From contig JADCRB010000013.1 of NCBI GenBank assembly GCA_021464245.1, positions 12,001,245 through 12,065,244 on the forward strand: a stretch of 64,000 nt of DNA, in the 5' to 3' direction. The translations under genes and the position numbers were made by a program. The DNA comes from Carallia brachiata. Lineage: Eukaryota; Streptophyta; Magnoliopsida; Malpighiales; Rhizophoraceae. The notes beneath the pieces are model-generated. The model did no database searches. It had not been told where the DNA came from and was given only the letters and a program-made list of their open reading frames with translations. Positions 1 through 9,700 of this stretch are shown here, piece by piece. Position 1 is the first letter of the stretch. The number at the start of each line of letters is the position of its first letter.

Positions 1-471
1 AGCTGAATCTCAGCCATCAAATGATCTAACTCAGCGGAGCAACAGGCGGACCAAAATCACGTCGGATGTTACTCTGCTATCTCATTTTCAGATGAGGATC
101 TCCTGCTGGGGTCCAAACCCCACAATCGGCCGCTGTATGTATCAGGCTATGTGAAAGAACAGAAGGTTCGACGTATTCTGATCGACGATGGCTCAGCAGT
201 CAATATTATCCCAAAATCCACCATAAAGGAGCTCGGCATCGGCATTGATGAATTATCAGACAGCCGCTTGATGATTCATGGCTTTAATCAAGGAGGACAG
301 AAAGCAATTGGGATGATTCGCTTGGAGCTAACTATCGGTAATCTCACTTCTAGCACTCTATTTCACGTGATTGATGCACGTACCACATATAAGATGTTGC
401 TAGGACGACCGTGGATTCATGGAAATGGAGTTGTGCTCTCAAGCCTGCATCAGTGTTTCAAGTACTACAAT
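1..471 (+). pseudogene. Partial duplicate of the gypsy protease region
   Basis: This stretch is almost identical to 2237-2707, with only a few substitutions and one indel near 90. It encodes the retropepsin-like part of the polyprotein (active-site region LIDDGSAVNII and the LLGRPWIHGNG motif) and stops abruptly at the unresolved base at 472. It is either a second element copy truncated here or an assembly join. Confidence 0.85.
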
Positions 472-472
472 N
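472..472. other. Unresolved base (N) at a probable assembly join
   Basis: A single N sits exactly where protease-coding sequence stops and sequence from upstream of gag begins. The order protease, then gag, is not that of one element, so the N probably joins two separate copies. Confidence 0.8.
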
Positions 473-592
473 GGTACGCAGGTCCAGAAACCCGGGGACG
501 GATACAATTTCTTGCCGTCCAAACCCAAAAAATATCGAAATGGAGAGTCCACAGCTCGCACAACAGGATCTCTCCCCTGACGCTCTTGCCGC

Positions 593-836
593 ATGAGGAG
601 TCGATCACCCACCCCGATCGAAGTCGGGGGCAAACACGACGAAGCCTGCTCACAAAATCCGACTCACACAGAAGAATCAGAAGAGTTTTCTCCCCCAGTC
701 TTCCCGAGTCTCATCTGTGCCGTCATGATGACCAACACAACCAGCACAGAAGAAAGAATTTCAGAATTGGAGAACAAAATTTTACAGCTGATCAGAGTCG
801 TGGAGGAAAAAGATCAACAGATCGCAGCTCTCAACG
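593..836 (+). pseudogene. Gag N-terminal segment
   Basis: The plus-strand frame reads through a coiled-coil-like stretch (ISELENKILQLIRVVEEKDQ) typical of the gag N-terminus in plant Tat/gypsy polyproteins. Homology stops near 836, where the next segment continues on the opposite strand. The true start is uncertain; a Met pair near 724-730 is plausible. Confidence 0.7.
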
Positions 837-837
837 G

Positions 838-1405
838 GCTCTCCTTTCCTTTGTTTGGTGCTAGTAAGCTCCATCATACTTATCGTCCTTCGAGTGCTGA
901 AAAATCTGTTGAGAAACTCTCGTTGTAGCTGTTCCCAACTATCGATCGATTCTGGTTCAAGATTTATGAACCAGGTGAAAGCGGTCTCCCTGAGTGAACG
1001 AACCAATTGCTTCACCAAGAGATCTCCATAATCCCTGCGTTGTTGCAGGTTTCAACGAAGTGGGCGATGTGCTGTTGGATCGCCTCGTCCGTCGAATTGT
1101 TGAAATTTGGGCGGCTGGTAGCCCAGGGGCATGTTGAGACTTTCGATCCGTCTGGTGTACGGTTTGACATACATCTGCGATCCTTGAAAGGATGTAGCTT
1201 GTTGCAGTCGGATCGTATTGGCTATCATTTCCTGCAATTGTTGAACAGATAGCGAAGCTACAGAATTTGAGTGTGGCAGCTGTGTAGAACTACCTGGTCG
1301 CTTTTCTGCAGGGAAGACGTCGGCTGGTGTGGCTTCTGGAGTGAAACCGGGTGGATATGGTTGCTCCTCGCGGATTTCGGGATCAACTTGGATCGGGGCT
1401 TTTCG
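838..1405 (-). pseudogene. Inverted middle part of gag
   Basis: Read on the minus strand this is the conserved core of plant retrotransposon gag: PPKFQQFDGRGDP, then a HFVETCNNAG-like stretch, then EPESIDSWEQLQREFLNRF. It ends at the point (KGEP) from which the plus strand resumes with YINRWRALSLDCKD near 1405. Two small frameshifts lie inside it, near 1019-1030 and 1070-1080. The segment was inverted in place or was misassembled. Confidence 0.85.
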
Positions 1406-2084
1406 AATACATCAACAGATGGCGTGCCCTCAGCTTGGACTGCAAAGATCACCTGACGGAGACTTCTGCCGTGGAGATGTGCATCCAGGGAATGCATTGG
1501 GAGCTGTTATATATCCTACAGGGTGTCAAACCCCGAACTTTCGAAGAACTGGCGACCCGCGCACATGATATGGAGATAAGCATCCAGACTTCCGGAGGCA
1601 TGGTTCCCATCCAGTTGGACCAGCAAGGGGGCAGAAGGGAGATTAAGAAACCCAACAACTCCGGAAAAGGAAAAGAAGTGATGACTGTTGAAGCCGCACC
1701 AGTAAAAGTGGGAGCTAAAGCCAAGGTAAATCCTCCGACCCAAATAACTCAGCCAAAACAACAGGAAAGGCGGAAGGTGACATTGCGAGAGTGGAGCAGA
1801 AGCAGTATCCATTCCCCGACTCAGACGTCCCCGACATTCTTGAACAACTCTTGGAGGCGAAGCTGATCGAACTCCCAGAGTGCAAGCGGCCGAATGAAAA
1901 GGATCGAGTCAGCGATCCGAGATTCTGCAAATATCACCGGATAGTAAGTCATCCAACCGAGAAGTGTTTCGTCCTGAAGGAGCTAATCATGAAGCTCAAA
2001 AGCCAGAATAAAATCATTCTGGACCAGGAAGGCATAACCTCGCAAACCAGACCACCATCACTTCAAAACCATCAGAAGAGGTGA
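1405..2084 (+). pseudogene. Gag C-terminal part
   Basis: The frame continues gag from YINRWRALSLDCKD through the conserved MCIQGMHW and RTFEELATRAHDME motifs, then shifts frame near 1790. It goes on to a C/H-rich stretch (FCKYHRIVSHPTEKCF) that resembles the zinc-binding end of Tat gag. Two different frames (ending 1866 and 2084) are needed to cover it, so this copy is broken. Confidence 0.8.
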
Positions 2085-2303
2085 CACACCGTAAGGAGGA
2101 GCCGCTCGACAACAAAAAGTCGACAACGGAGAAGGTATATGAAGCTCTCCAAACCCTTCTCGCTAACCCTCAGCTGTTTATAGCTTTGCAATCAACAGAA
2201 GTGTGGCAAAATCAAGTCAGCAATACTCTCCAGACCTCAGCTGAATCACAGCCATCAAATGATCTAACTCAGCGGAGCAACAGGCGGACCAAAATCACGT
2301 CGG

Positions 2304-2984
2304 ATGTTACTCTGCTATCTCATTTTCGATGAGGATCTCCTGCTGGGGTCCAAACCCCACAATCGGCCGCTGTATGTATCAGGCTATGTGAGAGAACAGA
2401 AGGTCCGACGTATTCTGATCGACGATGGCTCAGCAGTCAATATTATCCCAAAATCCACCATAAAGGAGCTCGGCATCGGCATTGATGAATTATCAGACAG
2501 CCGCTTGATGATTCATGGCTTTAATCAAGGAGGACAGAAAGCAATTGGGATGATTCGCTTGGAGCTAACTATCGGTAATCTCACTTCTAGCACTCTATTT
2601 CACGTGATTGATGCACGTACCACATATAAGATGTTGCTAGGACGACCGTGGATTCATGGAAATGGAGTTGTGCTCTCAAGCCTGCATCAGTGCTTCAAGT
2701 ACTACAATGGTGGCGTTCAAAAGGTCAATGCTGACTTAAAGCCGTTCGATGATGCTGAATCACATTTGGCGGATGCAGTCTTCTACACGACACAGACAAT
2801 CCGGAGATCATTCCATCAAAAGCTACTTGGACTGGGGGCATCCATAAAAAGGGAAAAACTGTCGAAGAACTTGCCAATGCCCAACCCCAGGCTCCAACAA
2901 ATGAAAAGCTGCCACAGCCTGCTGAACTCGTCCGAAGGATGTTGCATCTTCAAGCTCCACTCCAGTCCTACGCTATGTGCCTAA
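2304..2984 (+). pseudogene. Aspartic protease domain of the gypsy polyprotein
   Basis: Retropepsin-like domain that would cleave the polyprotein. Visible motifs are the active-site region RRILIDDGSAVNIIP, a flap-side stretch FNQGGQKAIG, and LLGRPWIHGNGVV followed by HQCFKYYN. The frame leaves the family pattern after about 2760 and ends at 2984, while the following linker is in another frame, so at least one frameshift separates it from the RT part. Bases 2332-2707 are nearly identical to the window's first 471 bases. Confidence 0.8.
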
Positions 2985-3534
2985 GTCACGACGCTCAGAA
3001 GGTCAACCCCCTTTCTCTTATTGTATTGATCTTAAACAGGAGCAAGGTCATAGCCAACCCAAAACAAAGGAGCTGCACAACCTGAAGGAGACTTACACTC
3101 TGCCGATACCAAAGATTGAGCCGGTTTTGTCTTCAAAACCATTAAAAGGCTTCGTCAAACCACACACGGGGGCAGTCGAAGGCGGCTCACTTCCAGAAAG
3201 AAGAACACATGAAGGATTTGATCCTAATGCATACAAGCTTTTGGCAAAGGCGGGCTATGACTTTTCAAACCCGAGCACAATGGGTACGCTGCCGTCCACA
3301 CATGGCGCCGCTTCTCAAACATCACAGTCCCGACCTGGCTTAGGCTATCAGGAGAAGTCACCTGTGCGGATCACGCTAAAGAGCCGAAGCCGAGCAGCTG
3401 ATGCACGTGCCATCACCACCACCACCAAACAGACAGGCTTATCCAGTCAAACAAAGAAGGTGAAGTCAGAGGTTCTGCATTTCATGTCACAATTAGCGAG
3501 GAGGCTGATTCCGACTCATCAGATGGTGAAGTGA
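2977..3534 (+). pseudogene. Protease-RT linker of the gypsy polyprotein
   Basis: Open 185-codon frame with no recognised domain, rich in Lys, Ser, Pro and Thr. It lies between the protease and RT frames and overlaps both at its ends. Linkers of this kind, with text such as EGFDPNAYKLLAKAGYDF, are usual before RT in this lineage. It has no independent Met-initiated gene structure. Confidence 0.6.
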
Positions 3535-4616
3535 AGGAGGCTCCCCCGGAACTTGAAGATGGTGGCCAAGCAACTGTTGATGAACTCAAGGAGGTCAATC
3601 TTGGCTCTCCGGAAGATCCTCGACCTACATTTGTAAGTGCTTTACTTACTGCAGAAGAAGAGCAAGAATATGTTCAGGTATTAAGTCAATACAGGGACGT
3701 GTTCGCATGGAGTTACAAAGAAATGCCTGGACTTGACCCAAAAATTGCGGTGCATCTCGCAGTAAAGAAGGGTGTCCGTTCTGTCAAGCAGCCACAACGA
3801 CGGTTCCGCCCGGAACTCATTCCACAAATCGAGGAGGAGGTGAACAAGCTGATCAATGCCGGCTTCATCCGAGAGGTCACCTACCCAACGTGGATTGCCA
3901 ACATTGTCCCAGTAAGAAAGAAGAATGGACAGTTGAGGGTATGTGTTGATTTTCGAGATCTTAACAAGGCCTGCCCGAAAGATGACTTTCCGTTGCCCAT
4001 AACGGAGATCACAGTCGATGCAACAACGGGTCACGAAGCATTGTCTTTCATGGATGGTTCTTCAGGCTATAACCAAATCAGAATGGCACCAGAAGACGAG
4101 GAGTTGACAGCATTCCGCACCCCAAAAGGTATATACTGCTACAAAGTTATGCCGTTTGGATTGAAAAATGCTGGCGCCACTTATCAACGTGCTATGCAAA
4201 AAATTTTTGATGACATGCTGCACAAGATTGTAGAATGTTATGTTGATGACTTAGTTGTAAAGACTAAGAAGCGCAAAGACCACCTCGAGGATCTCAAGAC
4301 AGTGTTCGAAAGACTTCGGAGGCATCAGCTCAAAATGAACCCTCTCAAGTGCGCATTCGGTGTCACATCAGGAAAGTTTCTTGGGTTCGTGGTGCGCCAT
4401 CGTGGAATCGAAGTTGATCAGTCAAAGGTTGAGGCAATTCAAAAGATGCCTGAACCTAAAAACCTGCACGAGCTGCGAAGTCTACAAGGAAAGCTGGCCT
4501 ACATTCGCCGTTTCATCTCCAATTTAGCTGGGAGATGTCAACCTTTCCATCGGTTGATGAAGAAGGATGTCAACTTCGAGTGGGACGAAGCTTGCAGCAA
4601 AGCCTTTGAAGCATAA
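3531..4616 (+). pseudogene. Reverse transcriptase domain (Ty3/gypsy)
   Basis: All RT core motifs can be read: VCVDFRDLNKACPKDDFPLP, FMDGSSGYNQIRM, TAFRTPKGIYCYKVMPFGLK, the catalytic YVDDLVVK, and the thumb-side KCAFGV and GFVVRHRGIE. The frame stops at TAA 4614-4616, inside what should run on into RNase H. The next frame resumes the homology at once, so a single missing base is the likely cause. Catalytic residues are intact but the polyprotein is not. Confidence 0.9.
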
Positions 4617-4669
4617 AGAAGTACCTTTCCAATCCACCGGTCCTAGGTGCTCCAATTCAAGGAAAGTCG

Positions 4670-5557
4670 TTGATTCTCTACATTGCAGCGCAGGAAAGAT
4701 CTTTGGGAGCCTTGCTTGCACAGGAAAACGAGCAGGGAAAGGAAGTTGCCCTGTACTACTTGAGCAGAACACTAAACGGTCCGGAGCTGAGTTATTCGCC
4801 CATTGAAAAGACATGTCTAGCACTGTTCTTTGCCATTGACAAGCTGAGGCACTACATGCAAGCTCACACGGTACGTCTCATTGCCAGAGCTGATCCTGTC
4901 AAATATATCTTATCCAGACCAATCTTGTCAGGACGACTTGCCAAGTGGGCAGTAATCCTACAAAGCTACGACATTGTCTACGTGCCTCAAAAAGCAGTCA
5001 AAGGACAAGCTCTAGCAGACTTCCTTGCAGATCACCCTATTCCGTCAGATTGGGAGTTCACAGATGATCTTCCAGATGAAGAGGTCTTTTACATTGAGAC
5101 ACTACCACCATGGACGATGTTCTTTGATGGTGCAGCAAGGCGTGATGGTGCTGGTGCCGGCATAGTGTTTGTCACTCCTCAACGACAAATACTACCATAT
5201 GCTATCATTCTCGGTGAGTTATGTTCAAATAATGTTGCTGAATACCAGGCTTTGATCATTGGTCTTCAAATGGCTGTCGATATGAAGATTCCAACTATAG
5301 AAGTCCATGGAGATTCCCAGCTCGTCATCAACCAACTTACAGGATTGTATGACGTGAAGAAAGAGGACCTTGCGCCTTACCATCAACGTGCTCGACAGCT
5401 AATGGATGAATTTGAAAGCATCACCTTGGAGCATGTGCCTCGACGAGAAAACACTCAGGCAGACGCGTTGGCTAACCTGGCCACTTCTCTTGCAAAGTCA
5501 GAAATCCAGGCTACAGTTGTTGCCGTATGCCAGAAATGGATAGTGCCACAAGGATGA
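4670..5557 (+). pseudogene. RNase H plus second (archaeal-type) RNase H
   Basis: The first part (LGALLAQENEQGKEVALYYL to GRLAKWAVILQSYD) is the usual gypsy RNase H. After KGQALADFLADHP a second RNase H follows: FFDGAARRDGAGAG, NVAEYQAL, EVHGDSQLVINQL and ADALANLATS. These supply the four acidic catalytic positions D, E, D and D, all present. This dual arrangement places the element in the Tat lineage. The frame is offset from RT by one base. Confidence 0.9.
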
Positions 5558-5589
5558 TGAAGAAACTACAGCCAACGCTGTATCTGTAC

Positions 5590-6827
5590 GTCTCGCGGAG
5601 GACGAGGATTGGCGCCAACCAATCATTGACTACCTACAGCACGGGAAGCTGCCCGAAGATCGTCGTCATAAGACAGAAATTCAACGACGAGCTCCCCGCT
5701 TCATATATCTCAAGGATGCTCTGTATCGAAGGTCTTTTGATGGAGTTTACTTCGCTGCCTAGCCAATGAAGAGGCAAAACAGGCTCTCACTGAAGCACAT
5801 TCTGGTGTTTGTGGCGGACATCAATCGGGCCTAAGTTGCACTTCCAACTCAGAAGGATGGGATACTACTGGCCAACCATGGTACGTGATTCAATTGAGTT
5901 TGCTAAAACCTGTCAAGCTTGTCAATTTCATGCAATTACATACATCAACCACCGGAGCCACTGCATCCAACTGTCTCATCCTGGCCCTTTGAAGCTTGGG
6001 GTCTCGACTTAGTGGGGCCCTTGCCAAAGTCATCCCTGGGTCACCTGTACATCCTCGCAGCAACCGACTACTTCTCAAAATGGGCTGAAGCCATTCCACT
6101 TAGAGAGGTAAAGAAGGAGCATGTTGCCAATTTCATCCGGACTCAGCTGATCTATCGCTATGGAGTCCCTCGATTCATCATCACTGATAATGGTAAGCAG
6201 TTCTACAACAGCTTAATCGACAAGCTCTGCGAGAAGTTCAAGTTCAAGCAGTACAAGTCATCCATGTACAATGCCCCAGCAAATGGCTTGGCCGAAGCAT
6301 TCAACAAGACCTTATGCAACCTGTTGCGGAAGGTAGTCTCTAAATCCAAAAGAGATTGGCATGACAGAATTCCGGAGGCATTATGGGCGTATCGTACAAC
6401 TTACCGGACTCCAACACAGGCGACGCCATACTCACTTGTCTACGGTGTCGAAGCAATACTGCCGTTGGAAACACAGATTCCATCCCTGCGCATGGCTGTT
6501 CTGGAAGGACTCACACAGGAGGAGAATGCTCGCCTACGTCTGGATGAGTTAGAAGCTCTCGATGAAAGGAGGCTCGAAGCACAACAGCAACTTGAGTGCT
6601 ACCAAGCCCGGCTCACCAACACGTTCAACCGCAGGGTCCGCCCTCGATCTTTTCAAGTTGGAGACCTTGTTCTTGCAGTGCGACGGCCCATCAACATGAA
6701 GCATCGGCCTGGTGACAAGCTTACTTCCAAATGGGACGGGGGCCATACTAGTGCAGGAGGCCTACACTCACAACGCTTACATGCTGTCAGACCAAGAAGG
6801 CGTCCGAATCGGCCTAATCAATGGTAA
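5590..6827 (+). pseudogene. Integrase domain (Ty3/gypsy)
   Basis: The zinc-binding HHCC part can be followed (AHSGVCGGH, then KTCQACQFH), but it is split by frameshifts near 5540-5760 and 5930. The catalytic core is in the long frame from 5919: D in WGLDLVGPLP, D in RFIITDNGKQF, E in NGLAEAFNKTL. The C-terminal FQVGDLVLAVRRP resembles the usual end of gypsy integrases. The frame ends at 6827, immediately before a long A-tract. Confidence 0.85.
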
Positions 6828-6857
6828 ATTTCTGAAACAATATTATGTGTAAATATG

Positions 6858-6881
6858 TTTAAAAAAAAAAAAAAAAAAATC

Positions 6882-6912
<31 letters not shown>

Positions 6913-6928
6913 AAAAAAAAAAAAAAAT

Positions 6929-6969
<41 letters not shown>
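6858..6969 (+). repeat. A-tract broken by TC pairs
   Basis: About 112 bases, nearly all A, with four short TC interruptions. It directly follows the integrase end. It gives spurious Lys-rich and, on the other strand, Phe-rich open frames that are not genes. Confidence 0.9.
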
Positions 6970-6972
<3 letters not shown>

Positions 6973-6989
6973 CAAGTCCCGATCTGAAA

Positions 6990-7200
6990 ACCAAGCGAAA
7001 GTCCAAACCCAAACACTTGAGCCCTCAGACTCAAAACCCAAACACTCAACCCAAATCCAAAAGTCCAAACCCAAACACTCGACCCAAAACCCAAATCCAA
7101 CCCAAACCCAAACACTCAACCCAAATCCAATCCAAAGCCCAAAACCCAAAAAATTCCAAGTTCCAAACACAGTCCAGAAACCAAGTTCAAAATCCAATCC
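6990..7200 (+). repeat. Degenerate CCCAAAC/CCAAATC repeat tract
   Basis: Roughly 200 bases made of imperfect heptamers such as CCCAAAC, CCCAAAT and CCAAAAG, almost lacking G on the plus strand. It lies between the integrase and the homeobox sequence. No protein pattern was recognised. Confidence 0.75.
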
Positions 7201-7243
7201 AACTCCTGGCCCGCATGAGTATAAACTGTGAACGGCCCAAAAA

Positions 7244-7250
7244 TATAAAA
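7244..7250 (+). promoter_or_regulatory. Possible TATA box upstream of the homeobox sequence
   Basis: TATAAAA lies 89 bases upstream of the homeobox ATG at 7339, a normal spacing for a plant promoter with a short 5' leader. It may be a promoter carried along with the captured gene; AT-rich DNA makes chance matches common. Confidence 0.35.
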
Positions 7251-7338
7251 GCAACGGAGGGTTTGAGTCTGAAACTCAGCATCAGTCTCAACCGATCTTC
7301 ACCACACACCAGACCTTTGCTCCTCTGCCACAAGAAAG

Positions 7339-7963
7339 ATGGAACCAGTTGCAGAACCTCAAGACAAGGGAGAAGAAAGGTCACCCCGCACAAGGTGGCA
7401 ACCAACCATGGCAACTGCAAATTCTAGAGGAAGTCTTCCACAACAATGGAGGTATTATGCCTAATGCATCTCAGATTTACCAACTTGTCTCACGATTGCG
7501 CCCACTCGGGGCAATCGAAGGAAAAAATGTGTTTTATTGGTTCCAGAATCGGAGAAGCAGGAAGAAACCAGCACTGAGAGCTGATTTTTCCAAAGAACGT
7601 TTGCCGTTCCGATGGTAGATCCCACTGGTACAACTTCGCCGTCAAATGAAGCAGGTCGAGTTCTCCACTACAATGGTCTCTTCAGGCTATAACAATCAAA
7701 GCCGTAGCCCATGGGAGCATGCATGCTGGTCCTGGTGGTCTTACGGAGTCAGCCAAGGGTTCATCCCTCCTAGGTACTTTAGTCTAGGAGGACATTTTCT
7801 AGCAGAAAGGAGTCATTCCGGCGACACTTTGCCTCTCTTTCCAGAATATTCCGGCAGCATCAACCAGCCGGAAAGCGACGTCGACGTCGACGTCAACGTC
7901 AACATCATCGGCCCACCAGACGAGGTCGAGCTTGACTTGGAGTTGCACCTCGGGCCCCGCTAG
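7339..7963 (+). pseudogene. WUSCHEL-clade homeobox (WOX) sequence inside the retrotransposon, broken
   Basis: From ATG 7339 the frame encodes an acidic leader and RTRWQPT, the start of a WOX homeodomain. Near 7405 the frame shifts, and the homeodomain continues in the frame holding LQILEEVF, the IEGKNVFYWFQN helix-3 core and RRSRKK. That frame has a TAG at 7616-7618, then continues to a WUS-box (TLPLFPEYSG, ~7831-7860) and a leucine-rich EAR-like end (ELDLELHL) at the stop, 7960-7962. WOX proteins are plant transcription factors; WUS-box and EAR motifs mark the WUS clade and recruit TOPLESS-type co-repressors. No intron is obvious, although WUS genes usually have some. It sits between integrase and PPT, as a captured gene would. 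At least two lesions argue against a full product here. Confidence 0.8.
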
Positions 7964-7983
7964 GACGGCCGACAAGATAAGGT

Positions 7984-8083
7984 GCAACGACTTCTGCAAC
8001 GACTTCTGCAGCACGCGGCAATGACTTCCGCAGCACACGGCAACGACTTCTGCCACACATGGTAACGACTTTCGTGACACGCG
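7984..8083 (+). repeat. 22-bp tandem repeat downstream of the homeobox sequence
   Basis: About four 22-bp units plus a half unit, each close to GCAACGACTTCTGCAGCACACG, begin 22 bases after the homeobox stop codon. The units start at about 7996, 8018, 8040 and 8062, with a truncated one at 7984. Confidence 0.8.
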
Positions 8084-8911
8084 TCAGCCGCTGCCTCTTC
8101 TGTCTCTTATGTAGGAAAGGGACGTGGATGGCCCTACCCGATTCTGCATACCTTTTTTGACTTTTCAAAAAAAAAAAAAAAAACTCTTTATTATTTGTAT
8201 ATATATCGTGCATGCCCGAGTTGTAATATTCACCCCTCAGCTCTTCTTTCTCAAAAGAAAATGGCTAGTCTCTGCACTTGTCTCAGGAAGTTCTTCGATC
8301 AAGGAGTTGGAGGCGCACGAGCTAAGAAAAGAAGGAGTAGTCTTCTTCGAGGGATACCTAAAAGCCCTCGAAACTCAGTCTCCAACGCCATCGGTGTCAT
8401 GGAGTTCCAACTACTCTCCTTAGTTCACATCTACCATAGAGGGATGAGAAGCTGCAATTATCCTAATCTTTCTTTGGATGCAGCGACGTACAGGGAAGTT
8501 CCAACTACTCTCCTTACGTCGAAGCAGACTTGGAAATCATCACTACAGTCAGTCTCTCTGTGAGCCGGTCTTGAAGTTCCAAGGTCCTGAGCCTTTCTCT
8601 TGGGGAGGTTGAAGTTCTTTGCCTACCGGATCATCCTCACCAGAGCTCTGGAACTTTAAGAGATATAAAAAATCATTTGCGGGCTATGGAAGCTCGAATG
8701 CACCTGGAGCCAAGGCTTCAATTTCTATATTGGCTGGGGTGCTAACTTTCTCAAGATCGTATCGGATTCCTATTGCGATCTAACAACAGCAGGCATAGTC
8801 AAAGATAGAAGACTCCAAGATTCAATGTTCGTCAAGACGTTTCCAAATTTCAAATTGGACTTCAAGACTCGGTTCGAATCATCTCTGTAAAATTTTTTCT
8901 TACCGACCCTT
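8084..8911 (+). other. 3' internal region of the gypsy element, no gene recognised
   Basis: An A-run at 8167-8184 lies about 200 bases after the homeobox stop and could be the remnant of a poly(A) tail. An open frame at about 8261-8563 starting MASLCTCLRKFF has no family I recognise. The rest up to the polypurine tract shows no clear coding signal. Confidence 0.4.
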
Positions 8912-8923
8912 GAAGTGGGGGCA
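8912..8923 (+). promoter_or_regulatory. Polypurine tract of the gypsy element
   Basis: GAAGTGGGGGCA lies just before the TG that begins the LTR. This purine-rich block is the expected primer site for plus-strand DNA synthesis and looks like that of other Tat elements. Confidence 0.75.
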
Positions 8924-8925
8924 TT

Positions 8926-9700
8926 TGTAAACATCCTTTTCAAATTATAAAAAAAAAAAAAAAAAAAAGAAGAAGATTGGTGGCGTAAGGTCCTCTCTGG
9001 AGGGCCTATAAAAAGGCCCTCCAGCCTCAGTTCAAAGGGACATTCAGCAAATCTGTAAACAGAAAAATTCAGAGAATTTGAGAAAAAAAAATTTTGAAAA
9101 TCTCTCAAGAAAATTTCTCCTTTTCTTACGTGCTTTTATTCTGCAGTATACTCTCCTAACTCCTTTTTGAGAGATATTTCAGGGGTAAGGCCCAAAAAAT
9201 TTGCTGTTTCCATTTCTAAAATTATTTTTAAATTTATATTCTTGGATCGCTCTAGATCTGAATTTATGAGAATATAGATCTAAAAATATCAAATTACTAC
9301 AAATCCAGCTGGGATTAAGCCTCATACGGCCCTTAGCAAAATCCAGGCAGCTCATCCGAGAACAAGTCCCTTCGACCCTCGGTGAAATTAAGTCAGATCG
9401 GCTCAGATCTGGTCTCTACGGTTCTTAACCGTAGTCAAAACGTTCAAATCAGATCCGGTTTTAGTCTACCCAGTTCAAGAAAAAGCAGTGGAAATTATTT
9501 CTGTCAGGATCAAGCTCGTGCAGCCCTTGACGGAGTCAAAAAAGGAACACTAATCGGAGGATCTACGGAGATCGACTCCACGTAAATTTTCTTTTCTTTT
9601 ACAATTTTTATTTGTAATTTATTTTTGTATTTTCGAGTTTAATTGTTTTAGGCTCGAAATTTACGCTTTACACGATCTATATTTTTTTTTGTCATAATGG
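8926..9700 (+). repeat. 3' LTR of the gypsy element
   Basis: The LTR starts TGTAAACATCC directly after the polypurine tract. It contains a TATA box at 9007-9014 and a leader-like region downstream. No second LTR is present for comparison, so the end (about 9,600-9,700) is a guess. Confidence 0.65.
9007..9014 (+). promoter_or_regulatory. LTR TATA box within a short palindrome
   Basis: TATAAAAA is framed by GGAGGGCC on the left (8999-9006) and GGCCCTCC on the right (9015-9022), a perfect 8-bp inverted repeat around the TATA box. It should position transcription of the element about 30 bases downstream. Confidence 0.7.

Larger units (their letters stand above)
1..9700 (+). mobile_element. Ty3/gypsy retrotransposon, Tat-type lineage, decayed, 3' part with LTR
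   Basis: Domain order along the plus strand is gag, aspartic protease, reverse transcriptase, RNase H, a second RNase H, integrase, a ~2.1-kb non-viral stretch, a polypurine tract and one LTR. The order PR-RT-RH-INT is that of Ty3/gypsy. A second, archaeal-type RNase H after the first is known from the Tat lineage (Tat, Ogre, Retand). The 5' LTR is outside the window or lost, so no target duplication can be checked. Several frameshifts and an internal inversion make it non-autonomous. The right boundary is approximate because only one LTR is present. Confidence 0.9.

Noticed and set aside
6990..7200. Possible interstitial telomere repeat
   Set aside because: Units are CCCAAAC/CCAAATC, not the plant telomere CCCTAAA.
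6855..7427. Long open frame beginning with dozens of lysines
   Set aside because: It is the translation of an A-tract and a CCCAAAC-type tract; no family pattern.
8770..9108. 112-codon minus-strand frame over the LTR
   Set aside because: It crosses the LTR boundary and a long A-run; chance frame.
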